A stretch of 64,000 nt of DNA. Origin: Vallitalea longa. GTDB taxonomy: Bacteria > Bacillota > Clostridia > Lachnospirales > Vallitaleaceae. Location: assembly GCF_027923465.1 (NCBI RefSeq), contig NZ_BRLB01000013.1, positions 1 through 64,000 of the forward strand. Reading direction: 5' to 3'. Below are positions 47,691-56,224 of the stretch, piece by piece (the stretch's first letter is position 1; each line of letters begins with the position of its first letter). A program made the position numbers and the translations under genes. The notes beneath the pieces are model-generated. The model worked only from the letters and a program-made list of their open reading frames with translations. It ran no database searches and was not told where the DNA came from.

Positions 47691-49319
47691 ATGAAAGTAG
47701 TAGATTTTTTTTGTGGCGGAGGTGGTTTCTCAGAAGGTTTTCGACAAGCTGGTTTTAATATAGTTTTTGCTGTAGATAAATGGAAACCAGCTGTAGATAC
47801 ACATCATGAGAACCATCCAAATTGTCATACAATAATGGATGACATAGAAAGAATATCTTGGTTACCAGACGATGAATTTGATAAATTAATACCTGATACA
47901 GAAATAATTATTGGGTCACCACCGTGTGTAGCATTTTCTAATTCTAATAAATCAGGTAAAGGTGATAAATCATTAGGAATTAGACTATTAGAATCGTATT
48001 TAAGAATTATTGCTAGAAAAAAATTTAAGTCTGATTCAATCTTAAAATATTGGGTGTTAGAGAATGTACCTAATATAGAAAAATATGTGAAATGCAAATA
48101 TACTATGAAAGATTTAGGATTAATAGAAAGTTATAATATTGATTTAAATGCTAGGTTAATTGTTTTGAACCATAGTTCAGGTGTTTATAATGTAAAATAT
48201 TTTGGTGTAGCTTCAAATAGAAAGAGATTTCTATGTGGTGAATTTCCAACTCCTCAAAAAACGATTGTTGAGGATTCATCACTTGTTAAATTAGGAGATA
48301 TTTTAAAAGGATTAGGTCAACCAAAAGAAAATGCTGAGAGTAGTATAAAAGATCCTAATTATGATTTTTTCATGGTATCAAAAAATATTACTGACCATCA
48401 CTATATTAAAGAAATTGCAGAATTTGAATGGAAAAAGGCTAGGAGACTGAAACAAGATAAAGGTTATATGGGTAGAATGTCTTTTCCTGAAAATCTTGAT
48501 AAACCTGCTAGAACTGTAATGGCTACAATGTCATTTTCCTCAAGGGAATCAATGATATTTTCTTATAAAACCGATAGGTTTAGAGCTCCAACTATCAGAG
48601 AAATAGCTTCAATAATGAGTTTCCCTTTAGATTACAAATTTTATGGAAACTCAATTGGGATTAAATATAGATTAGTCGGTAACTCTGTACCACCCAAAAT
48701 GTCTTATGCTATAGCACGAGCTATTGCAGTGAACGAAAACTTAGATATCAACGATGAGTATGTTCCAATTAAACATGCTAATAATTTAGATTTCCACAAC
48801 TTGAATTTTGATATCTTTCAAATTAAAGAAGAAAAAAATAAAAAAATTACAGCAAAGTTTAAATATCATATACCCTATCTAATTATAAATGCATATAGAG
48901 TTGAATTAACAAATTATAAATCTGATTTTGATAATTTAGAGTTCAAATGGGTTGTTGAATTACATAAAAGCCAAGGGAAGAATGCAAAGAAGTTTGTTCC
49001 TAAATTAAATAGTGATAATATAAACAATAAACTTTTAGCAAAGATAAATAAGTTTTATGATAGGTTAACTAAAGAGTTGGTAGGATTTAATGAATTTCAA
49101 AAAATATTCTGTCTTTCTGATAAAAATAGAATAGGGTTAATAGGACCATATGAAATTCTTAATCAAATTAAAGAATTTATTGATAATAACCTATCAAAAG
49201 AAGAGCAAAGTAAAATAGTATTTTTAGATGATAATCCTTGGGAATTACCGATGGGTATTGTAGCGGGATATTATTTGATAGATAAATTAATTGAACATAT
49301 GGGGGATTTAAATGGATAA
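47691..49319 (+). CDS. DNA cytosine-5 methyltransferase
   Basis: Transfers methyl groups from SAM to C5 of cytosine in a specific DNA site. Motif I is VVDFFCGGGGFSEGF, motif IV GSPPCVAFSNS gives the catalytic Cys79, motif VI is WVLENVPNI, motif VIII is SNRKRFLC, and motifs IX-X are in RAPTIREIASIMSF and LVGNSVPPKMSYAIA. After about residue 346 comes an unusual extra tail of nearly 200 residues without known motifs. ATG 47691 has CTTGGAGG upstream. The last 8 bases overlap the next gene; four genes form one operon. Confidence 0.93.
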   Translation: MKVVDFFCGGGGFSEGFRQAGFNIVFAVDKWKPAVDTHHENHPNCHTIMDDIERISWLPDDEFDKLIPDTEIIIGSPPCVAFSNSNKSGKGDKSLGIRLLESYLRIIARKKFKSDSILKYWVLENVPNIEKYVKCKYTMKDLGLIESYNIDLNARLIVLNHSSGVYNVKYFGVASNRKRFLCGEFPTPQKTIVEDSSLVKLGDILKGLGQPKENAESSIKDPNYDFFMVSKNITDHHYIKEIAEFEWKKARRLKQDKGYMGRMSFPENLDKPARTVMATMSFSSRESMIFSYKTDRFRAPTIREIASIMSFPLDYKFYGNSIGIKYRLVGNSVPPKMSYAIARAIAVNENLDINDEYVPIKHANNLDFHNLNFDIFQIKEEKNKKITAKFKYHIPYLIINAYRVELTNYKSDFDNLEFKWVVELHKSQGKNAKKFVPKLNSDNINNKLLAKINKFYDRLTKELVGFNEFQKIFCLSDKNRIGLIGPYEILNQIKEFIDNNLSKEEQSKIVFLDDNPWELPMGIVAGYYLIDKLIEHMGDLNG

Positions 49320-50610
49320 AGAATTAAGAATTAAAAAACTACAAGAAATACAGGCTGATAAGGAAAATATTTATATGACTGGTATTAGAATTAAATATAA
49401 AGGAGACCCTAAAATATTTAATGCATATAAGATACCATTAGATTATCTGATATATAATAAACACAATGGAAGGATTGGTTCGTCAGTAAAGTCATTCGAA
49501 AAACAATATAGAGAATTAAATTCTGAGATAGAAATAGATAAAAAAATAATTGAAGATTTCTTGTGGAAATCAAAGGCAGATAGAAATAAAATTACAATGA
49601 AAAGTTTAGTAGAAAATCATCAACAACGATATGGTATTGTTACAAATGATGGTACAATTATTGATGGTAATAGAAGAGCAAGTCTACTTAATAAGATATA
49701 TACAAATAGAACTAGCTGGATAGATAAAGATGTTGACCATTGTCAATATTTTATAGCTGTTATTTTACCTCAAGGTGCTGATAAAAAGGAAATAATAAAA
49801 CTAGAAACATCTTATCAAATGGGAGAAGATGAAAAACTAGATTATAATCCAATAGAAAAATATCTTAAATGTGATGATTTAGTTAAAGCTGGATTTAGTG
49901 CTGAAGATATTTCAAAAATGATGGCTGAAAAAGAAAGTAAAATTAATGAATGGCTTTCAATTTTTAAACTTATGGAATCATATTTAGATAACTTTGGATA
50001 TCAAGGTATTTATACTAGATTGGAAAAACGTGAAGGACAATTTGTTGACTTAAATAATTATTTAACTAAGTATAAAAAAAGAACAAAAACTGGAGCAAGC
50101 TGGGGATATACTGATTCAGATGTTGCAGATTTAGAGGTTATTTGTTTTGATTATATTAGGTCTCAATATGAAGGCAAAGATTTTAGAAATATTGCGAAGA
50201 CAGGAAATAATGAAAATGCAAGTATATTTTGTAATGAAACTATTTGGAAACCATTTTCCCAAAAACATTTTGAAGAGGTTGATAATATACTAGAAAAGCC
50301 TATACAAGAAATAAGAGAAGAGGATCCTGAAGGTGATTTGTCTAGGCAATTGAAGGAAAGAGATGAACTGTGGAAAAACACTGCTCATAATGTTTTAGAA
50401 AATAATCTAAGATATTATACGAGAAAACTAGAAGATAGTAAAGAGTCAAAGGAACCTCTTAAGCTTTTAAAGAAAGCTAAAGATGCATTAAACTATATAG
50501 ATACTGATATTGATTGTTTTTATACTAAAGAAGCGAAAGAACTTATTTATGAAATTAATTCAATTACATATGAATTTAAAAAAAAATTAAAAAGTAGAGT
50601 GAGTAGCTAA
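49312..50610 (+). CDS. ParB/Srx-fold DGNRR protein
   Basis: A 432-residue protein. The segment IVTNDGTIIDGNRRASLLNKI, with D118-G-N-R-R122, matches the ParB/sulfiredoxin nucleotide-binding box. Residues 160-330 include YNPIEKYLKCDDLV and AEDISKMMAEKESKINEWL, a helix-turn-helix-like part as in ParB. The C-terminus is helical and charged. It overlaps the methyltransferase gene by 8 bp and the ATPase gene by 1 bp. Such proteins can be DNA clamps driven by CTP or DNA-modification sensors. In this operon a role in recognising self or foreign DNA is inferred. Confidence 0.75.
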   Translation: MDKELRIKKLQEIQADKENIYMTGIRIKYKGDPKIFNAYKIPLDYLIYNKHNGRIGSSVKSFEKQYRELNSEIEIDKKIIEDFLWKSKADRNKITMKSLVENHQQRYGIVTNDGTIIDGNRRASLLNKIYTNRTSWIDKDVDHCQYFIAVILPQGADKKEIIKLETSYQMGEDEKLDYNPIEKYLKCDDLVKAGFSAEDISKMMAEKESKINEWLSIFKLMESYLDNFGYQGIYTRLEKREGQFVDLNNYLTKYKKRTKTGASWGYTDSDVADLEVICFDYIRSQYEGKDFRNIAKTGNNENASIFCNETIWKPFSQKHFEEVDNILEKPIQEIREEDPEGDLSRQLKERDELWKNTAHNVLENNLRYYTRKLEDSKESKEPLKLLKKAKDALNYIDTDIDCFYTKEAKELIYEINSITYEFKKKLKSRVSS

Positions 50611-52571
50611 TGTGTACTATAAATATTCAAATTGAAGAAAATCAGAAACGATTTGTCTTACAGGGAGAAATAAAAAATTTAATAAATTCAAGACGAGCAA
50701 AAAGATATATAAAGGATTATCTAGTTTCAGATATATCTTACTCAGATAAAATATATATATATTATGAAGATGGAGATAAAGAAAAAGTATTAACTAAAAT
50801 AAGAAAAATGTTAAAGAAATTTAATTTATTAGAACAAACTACAGATTTAGTAAAAGATGTATTAAGTGATTACTATCAAGAGGAGATTAACTTTGATAAT
50901 TTTAAGAAAAAAGCATATTCAATAAGAAATAATAAGTGTAATAAAATAGATTTTAAACAATTTACAGATAGTTTATATAAAAATCTGTCAAATAGAAGGT
51001 TATATGAACTTCAATTATTATCCTCTTATCATTTAGCTTTTTCTCAAAATGCTTGTAATTTTTCGGTTCCTGGTGCTGGTAAAACTAGCATAGTTTATGG
51101 TTCATATGCATTCTTGAGTAATCTGGAACATGATAATCCTAAATATGTTAATAAACTTTTAGTTATTGGACCTTTGAGTTCTTTTGGACCTTGGGAAAAT
51201 GAATATTATGAGTGCTTTGGTAAAAAGCCTACTTCAAAACGATTATCAGGTGGAGTATCAAAAAGTAAAAAAATTGATTATTTAAGATCATATAATACTT
51301 CAGAAATTACCCTAATATCTTATCAGGGTATTATAAATATTTTAGATGATTTAATTATATTTCTAAAGAAGAATAAAGTTATGGTAATTTTAGATGAAGC
51401 ACATAAAATAAAAAATACTGATGGTGGAATAATTGCTGATTCGGTTTTAAATCTTGCTAAGTATTGTAAGTCTAGAGTTATATTAACAGGAACTCCTTCG
51501 CCTAATGGGTATGAGGATTTATTTAATCTTTATAAATTTATATGGCCAAATAAAGATATAATTAAGTATCATTTATATCAATTGAAATCTATGTCAGATA
51601 ATTTGAATGATACTAGAATAAGTAATTTAATAGATAATATATCACCATTTTTTATAAGGATTAAGAAAAGTGATCTTAAGATACCAGAACCTATAAATAA
51701 TCCTCCTTTAATTGTAGATATGGGACCTGTCCAAAGAAAAATATATAACTTTATTGAAAAAGAATATATGAAACATTTTATTAAGGAAAACAAAATTAAT
51801 AGGGATTTCAAATCATACATTTCAAAATCACGATTAATTAGATTAATGCAAGTAGCTACAAATCCCGCACTATTGAAAAGACCAGTTGATGAATATTATT
51901 TAAATCAAGGATTGTCAAGTAGTACTTTTATAGATGATTCAGAAATAATCAAAGAAATTCTTTCTTATGAAAAATTTGAAACTCCAAGTAAATTTATTGA
52001 AGCTGGAAAACTAGTAAAACAAATAATCAATAGAAATGAAAAAGTTATTATTTGGACAACTTTTGTACAAAATATTCTAGAATTAAGTGATTACTTATTA
52101 ACAATAGGTATTAAATCAAAACTACTTTATGGTGAAACACCTGTAGATATGAACGATTTAGATGATAAAATTGATACAAGAGAATCTATTATACAAGAGT
52201 TTCATAAAAAAACTTGCGAATTCAAAGTTATAATAGCAAACCCTTTCTCTGTGGCAGAATCAATCTCATTACACAAAGCTTGTCATAACGCTATTTATTT
52301 AGAAAGGACGTTTAATGCATCTCACTTTATTCAATCCAAAGATAGAATTCATAGATATGGGTTAAAAAAAGATGATGTTATTAATTATTACTATTTAATA
52401 TCTAACAATTCTATTGATGAGACAATACATGAAAGATTGAATTTTAAAGAGGAAAGAATGAATAAAATAATTGAAAGTGAACCTATTCCTTTATTCAATA
52501 ATATTGATGAAGAATTTGCAGATGTAGATATAAGGACATTAATAAAGGATTATGTTAATAGACATAAGTAA
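50610..52571 (+). CDS. SNF2-family DNA-dependent ATPase
   Basis: A 653-residue motor. The Walker A motif PGAGKT is at residues 154-159, the DEAH box at 262-265, motif III is LTGTPSPNG, and the second RecA lobe has VIIWTTFVQNI and the arginine finger region QSKDRIHRYGL. This is the SNF2/helicase-like translocase group, used by several restriction and defence systems to move on DNA. The N-terminal 130 residues are unassigned. It begins at the last base of the ParB-like gene's stop (TAATG) and overlaps the following gene by 20 bp. Confidence 0.9.
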   Translation: MCTINIQIEENQKRFVLQGEIKNLINSRRAKRYIKDYLVSDISYSDKIYIYYEDGDKEKVLTKIRKMLKKFNLLEQTTDLVKDVLSDYYQEEINFDNFKKKAYSIRNNKCNKIDFKQFTDSLYKNLSNRRLYELQLLSSYHLAFSQNACNFSVPGAGKTSIVYGSYAFLSNLEHDNPKYVNKLLVIGPLSSFGPWENEYYECFGKKPTSKRLSGGVSKSKKIDYLRSYNTSEITLISYQGIINILDDLIIFLKKNKVMVILDEAHKIKNTDGGIIADSVLNLAKYCKSRVILTGTPSPNGYEDLFNLYKFIWPNKDIIKYHLYQLKSMSDNLNDTRISNLIDNISPFFIRIKKSDLKIPEPINNPPLIVDMGPVQRKIYNFIEKEYMKHFIKENKINRDFKSYISKSRLIRLMQVATNPALLKRPVDEYYLNQGLSSSTFIDDSEIIKEILSYEKFETPSKFIEAGKLVKQIINRNEKVIIWTTFVQNILELSDYLLTIGIKSKLLYGETPVDMNDLDDKIDTRESIIQEFHKKTCEFKVIIANPFSVAESISLHKACHNAIYLERTFNASHFIQSKDRIHRYGLKKDDVINYYYLISNNSIDETIHERLNFKEERMNKIIESEPIPLFNNIDEEFADVDIRTLIKDYVNRHK

Positions 52572-53541
52572 ATATAATAATCTTGGGAATATTAATGAAA
52601 TTGAATTTATGATAACTAATATATTATCAGATAATCTTGTGAGAGTTGAAGATATAGAGAAATATTGTTTGTATAATAGTTTATATATTAGGATGCCCGT
52701 TAAAGGAATTTTATGTTTGTTGAATTTTATTTCATTGATTGAAATTCAAGAGAATAGTGTTTGCTTAAATAATAGAGGAATAAATATAAAATCTAAATTA
52801 AGAAAAGGTTCAACTTTAACACCTCTTATTGCAACAGACTTAATTAATAGATTGTTTTTTGGTAATAATTGTATGCTGGATATTAATAAAATAAAATATA
52901 ATAAAATATCAAACATTTACACTATAAGAAATAGTGATATATCTATTAAATTTAGCAATTTAAGAAATCTAATAATAAATGTTGGTATTTTTCAATTAAA
53001 TCAATACTCTAAAAATAATTTGAAAATTAATAATGAGTATATAAAGTGTTTTAAAATGGCTATTAAAAACAAGCGATTAAAAATGAATTTGAAAGAATTA
53101 AAAAAACAATTAATCATACAGCAGGAATTAGGTAATGAAGCTGAATTATTTGTAATAAAATATGAAATTAATAGACTACAAAATCATCCTACTAAAGAAA
53201 AAATTAGTAGAATTTCTGAAATTGATGTTACAGCAGGTTATGATATTATATCATTTGACTCTATAAATTCAATAGAATTTGATAGGTATATAGAAGTTAA
53301 ATCTTATAATAAAAATGTAGGTTTTTATTGGTCTAATAATGAAATCCAAGTATCTGAAAATTTACGTGATAAATACTATATCTATCTTGTTGATAGAAAC
53401 AAAATAAATGTTGATAAGTATAAACCTATCATTATAAAGAATCCATATAAAAATATTTACAATAATAATATGTGGAGTATAAAACCACAAAATTGGTTTG
53501 TAGAACCTATTAAAAAAATAGATTTCATAAATTATGATTAA
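52552..53541 (+). CDS. DUF3883-type PD-(D/E)XK nuclease-like protein
   Basis: A 329-residue protein. The last third has AGYDIISFDS, then RYIEVKSYNKNVGFYWSNNE with E248 and K250, then YYIYLVDR: the DUF3883 pattern, which is a PD-(D/E)XK-type nuclease fold. The first 200 residues include a winged-helix-like region. The start codon lies within the end of the ATPase gene (20-bp overlap), with AAAGGATT nearby. It completes the operon with methyltransferase, ParB-like protein and motor, so it is the likely DNA-cutting part. That function is inferred. Confidence 0.8.
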   Translation: MLIDISKYNNLGNINEIEFMITNILSDNLVRVEDIEKYCLYNSLYIRMPVKGILCLLNFISLIEIQENSVCLNNRGINIKSKLRKGSTLTPLIATDLINRLFFGNNCMLDINKIKYNKISNIYTIRNSDISIKFSNLRNLIINVGIFQLNQYSKNNLKINNEYIKCFKMAIKNKRLKMNLKELKKQLIIQQELGNEAELFVIKYEINRLQNHPTKEKISRISEIDVTAGYDIISFDSINSIEFDRYIEVKSYNKNVGFYWSNNEIQVSENLRDKYYIYLVDRNKINVDKYKPIIIKNPYKNIYNNNMWSIKPQNWFVEPIKKIDFINYD

Positions 53542-53698
53542 AATGTGGAATTCAAGATAACGTAGTGGATAGATTGTAAAAAGAATCATAAGACTAGGTA
53601 CCAGGAAAATAGTAATTAGTTATGTTAATGGTATTAATACCTAGAAGAACTAGTGTCTAGCTGATAGGAAGTATACAGTAAATAATTAGTACCTTGAT

Positions 53699-53732
53699 AA
53701 AAAATGTGATCCACTTGTGGATAGCATTTTTT
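53699..53732 (+). terminator. Terminator after the four-gene operon
   Basis: ATCCAC pairs with GTGGAT, extended by AAAATG and CATTTT, followed by a T run. Confidence 0.8.
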
Positions 53733-53777
53733 TAAGTCGTTTTCTTGCATTCAGTTGGTAATGTTTTTGACCATTAT

Positions 53778-54144
53778 CTATGATGGATAAGTCTTATCTT
53801 CCATGTGTATAGGAATTTCTTCAAAGAGATATTTAAAGTAATCATATAGCTTTAGGCCATTTGCTTTGGCACCGGTTATCGTGTCTATTAGTTTCTGGTT
53901 TTTGCGACCGACAAAAAAACCACCAATTTCAAGTCTTTTATTAAAGAAGAAAAAATTATCTCCTTCCCAATACGATTGTTCTCCTACCACAGAAGAGGAT
54001 GAGTACATTCTGGAAAGAATCAAGTTCAAATTCATTTTGAACAATGGTAGCTAGTTCGTCAATACTCCTATGAAGATTAGTATAGCCACAAGTAATGTAA
54101 ATAGCATCATAATCCACAGGTGAAGTATTATTAAACATGCAATA
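53778..54144 (-). pseudogene. IS66-family remnant (tnpB/tnpC fragments)
   Basis: Reading leftward, AIYITCGYTNLHRSIDELA and ELDSFQNVLILFCGRR are the start of IS66 TnpB. After a frameshift, SYWEGDNFFFFNKRLEIGGF is its end. Directly after, GRKNQKLIDTITGAKANGL and YDYFKYLFEEIP are from the C-terminus of the TnpC transposase. Most of both genes is deleted. No terminal repeats were found. Confidence 0.8.
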
Positions 54145-54289
54145 TCACTTTCATGATATTGCTAAGAACCTTCATAGACGTATCATTGGTAATTTAACCT
54201 TTAATCTGATTTTTAATATGCAGGGATTCTTATTTGACTTATGTAACCAAAAGTACTATAATAGTTTTGGACACAAAAGGAGGTGAAAA

Positions 54290-54457
54290 ATGTCTAGTAA
54301 AAAAATGGGTAGACCTACCTCAGATCCTAAACCTCATAGTTTACATGTTAGAGTAAATGATAGCGAGCTTAATATTCTTGATGAATATTGTAAAAAGAAT
54401 GATAAGACTAGAGCACAGGGGATTAGAGATGGTATTAATACATTAAAAGACAAATAA
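54290..54457 (+). CDS. Small ribbon-helix-helix-like DNA-binding protein
   Basis: A 55-residue protein (MSSKKMGRPTSDPKPHSLHV; then RVNDSELNILDEYCKKNDK and TRAQGIRDGINTLK). The strand-helix-helix pattern LHVRVND, SELNILDEYCKKN, TRAQGIRDGI is that of RHH/CopG-like proteins, which bind DNA as dimers. A strong AAAGGAGGTG site precedes the ATG. It is encoded alone; a GAAGTGG/CCACTTC hairpin follows. It may regulate genes of the island. Short but well supported. Confidence 0.7.
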   Translation: MSSKKMGRPTSDPKPHSLHVRVNDSELNILDEYCKKNDKTRAQGIRDGINTLKDK

Positions 54458-54536
54458 AAGAAGTGGCTCCTCACTGCTATGAAAGTACCACTTCTAATAA
54501 TAACACCACTATTGAAAATAGAGGTAAATCTATTAT

Positions 54537-54950
54537 ACCCAATTTTTGATAGTAATTCAACATTGGAGGTAAAATAAATGAATGATTTTGCATGGTATTT
54601 TGATAATTTTACAGCACATATGGTAGAATATGTAAGTAAGCATTATAAGTTGACTAATATGGAGTATCAAGAGATTGAGAGTTATTTACATAGATATGAG
54701 AATAGATATAATTTGATTATAGAATCTTTAGATGAAAATGATAGAAAATTTATGAGAGAGTATATTAGAAAACAATTATATGAGATATCTTGTGTTACTG
54801 ATTGTTTATATTTGGAAGGTTATAAAGATTGTGTTAAACTATTGAATAATATTGGTGTAATTTAATTTATCTTATAACAAAGACACAACTAAATAATTTG
54901 TAAATTAGTATTTGTGCTAGTGTAAAACTGTAATTATTTGTTTAGGGGAA
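54537..54950 (+). repeat. Left copy of the small-protein plus csp-leader repeat
   Basis: This segment (small gene plus the TGTGCTAGTGT-AAACTGTAATT leader) recurs at 58497-58816. Here the csp coding sequence is absent and the purH 3' duplicate follows instead. Confidence 0.75.
54578..54865 (+). CDS. Small helical protein of unknown function
   Basis: A 95-residue protein (MNDFAWYFDNFTAHMVEYV; QLYEISCVTDCLYLEGYKD) with a GGAGG ribosome site. It appears all helical, and no domain is recognised. A decayed copy with an internal deletion lies at 58497-58726. In both places it is followed by the same leader sequence that precedes the cold-shock gene at 58828. Confidence 0.6.
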   Translation: MNDFAWYFDNFTAHMVEYVSKHYKLTNMEYQEIESYLHRYENRYNLIIESLDENDRKFMREYIRKQLYEISCVTDCLYLEGYKDCVKLLNNIGVI

Positions 54951-54962
54951 AATTAATATAAG

Positions 54963-55011
54963 TATGGTATTGCTATGGTGTTAATGATTTTGAGACATTT
55001 TAGACACTAGA
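54963..55011 (+). repeat. Right boundary repeat of island B (purH tail copy)
   Basis: Copy of the purH 3' end, 41 of 49 bases in two exact blocks; it still reads YGIAMV and RHFRH-stop in frame with each other. It lies 11,560 bp from the true purH end. Confidence 0.75.
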
Positions 55012-55052
55012 AATTTATTACATTTATAAGATAAGAAAAATATAATATAAAT

Positions 55053-55110
55053 AAATGGATTCTATACTGTAAAGAAAATATAGTTGATTTTAAGTAAGAA
55101 TCCATTTTTT
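55053..55110. terminator. Bidirectional terminator
   Basis: AAATGGATTC pairs with GAATCCATTT, flanked by A and T runs. It serves the metallophosphoesterase gene on the minus strand. Confidence 0.7.
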
Positions 55111-55118
55111 ATTTATTG

Positions 55119-55949
55119 TTATTTTAAATCTATGATAACTAATTCAGGACGGTTAAAAATTCTAGGTACACGTGTACTTTCTCTAGCAAGTCCTCGGCTA
55201 ATAATCATTTCACCATTTTCAAAATTATACCTTCCACCAGAATATTTTGGGAACCATTTTTGATCAGGTGCAAATAATCCGTTAAGAAGCCATGGTATTC
55301 TCCATTGTCCGCCATGGGTATGACCAGCAAGTACTAGATCAAAGTTATAACTTAGATATGTTGAAATATACTGTGGTCGATGTGCAAGAAGTATTGTATA
55401 ATAACCGTTGTCTGAAACACTTTCAAGTGACTCTAACTGGTTATAAAATGTATTTTTATTTGCATATTGATTTATATTCGGATCGTCTATACCACATATA
55501 TTAATTTTTTGTTCATTGATTTCTATAGTTTCATATGTTCCTTCAAGTACTGTAACACCATATGAGCGGAACATATCTTTGATATTATTTACCTCGCCAC
55601 TTAAGAATTCATGATTTCCACTAACGTAAAAGCTTGGGTATTTGTTAGCAATTGCTTTTAGTAAAAGTTCAGTGTTGTCATGAGGGAGTTTGTCATCACA
55701 TATATCTCCACCATATAATACTAAATCAGGTTTTTGTTTATTAATTTCATTAATCAATGTATTTTGATTTTTTCCATATTGACAGGAATGTAAATCAGTA
55801 ATCAACGCTATCTTAATCTTTGAATTAATTTTAGGCGATGATATAGAGTATACTGATGTTTTCATTTTCTTATTAAAAGCACATATAGTAATAACAACTA
55901 TTATTAAAACAACAAGACTTATAATATATCTTCTTTTAGGTTTCTTCAT
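55119..55949 (-). CDS. Membrane-anchored metallophosphoesterase
   Basis: A 276-residue protein with an N-terminal membrane anchor (YIISLVVLIIVVITICAF). The catalytic domain has the calcineurin-like metal motifs: ITDLHS, GGDICDD, SGNHEFLSG, LLAHRP and AGHTHGGQ. It resembles the YkuE/LpxH-like group, facing outward or membrane-associated. ATG 55949 is preferred since AGAAGG is 9 bases upstream; an ATG at 55958 touches that site. It is transcribed alone and diverges from the multicopper oxidase gene. The substrate is unknown. Confidence 0.9.
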   Translation of the reverse strand: MKKPKRRYIISLVVLIIVVITICAFNKKMKTSVYSISSPKINSKIKIALITDLHSCQYGKNQNTLINEINKQKPDLVLYGGDICDDKLPHDNTELLLKAIANKYPSFYVSGNHEFLSGEVNNIKDMFRSYGVTVLEGTYETIEINEQKINICGIDDPNINQYANKNTFYNQLESLESVSDNGYYTILLAHRPQYISTYLSYNFDLVLAGHTHGGQWRIPWLLNGLFAPDQKWFPKYSGGRYNFENGEMIISRGLARESTRVPRIFNRPELVIIDLK

Positions 55950-56224
55950 AAAACACATCCTTCTTATATATAGGTTAGAACTTATTAGTCATAATTTAGA
56001 ATTACACTCTGCTTATGTAAATTGAATTTTATAATTATAATAACATTAAAAGAAATATATGTCTAACGGTTAATAATTCATTTAATAGCATCTAAACGGT
56101 GATGAATATTGACTGTTAAACATAATTGGATTTCTTTATTATATTATACCTACACTCATATCATATTTAATATTACATCACATATATTAATATGTAGAGA
56201 TAAATCCAAAAAGGAGGATTAAAA
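55950..56224. other. Divergent promoter region
   Basis: Two similar words, CTAACGGT-TAATAATTCA and CTAAACGGT-GATGAATATT, lie near 56074 and 56092 and could be a binding site. I cannot pick a sigma-factor promoter with confidence. Confidence 0.3.

Noticed and set aside
47691-53541. Calling the four-gene operon DISARM
   Set aside because: Only the cytosine methyltransferase and a motor ATPase are shared; the DUF1998 and phospholipase-D proteins are missing, and ParB-like and DUF3883 proteins are extra.
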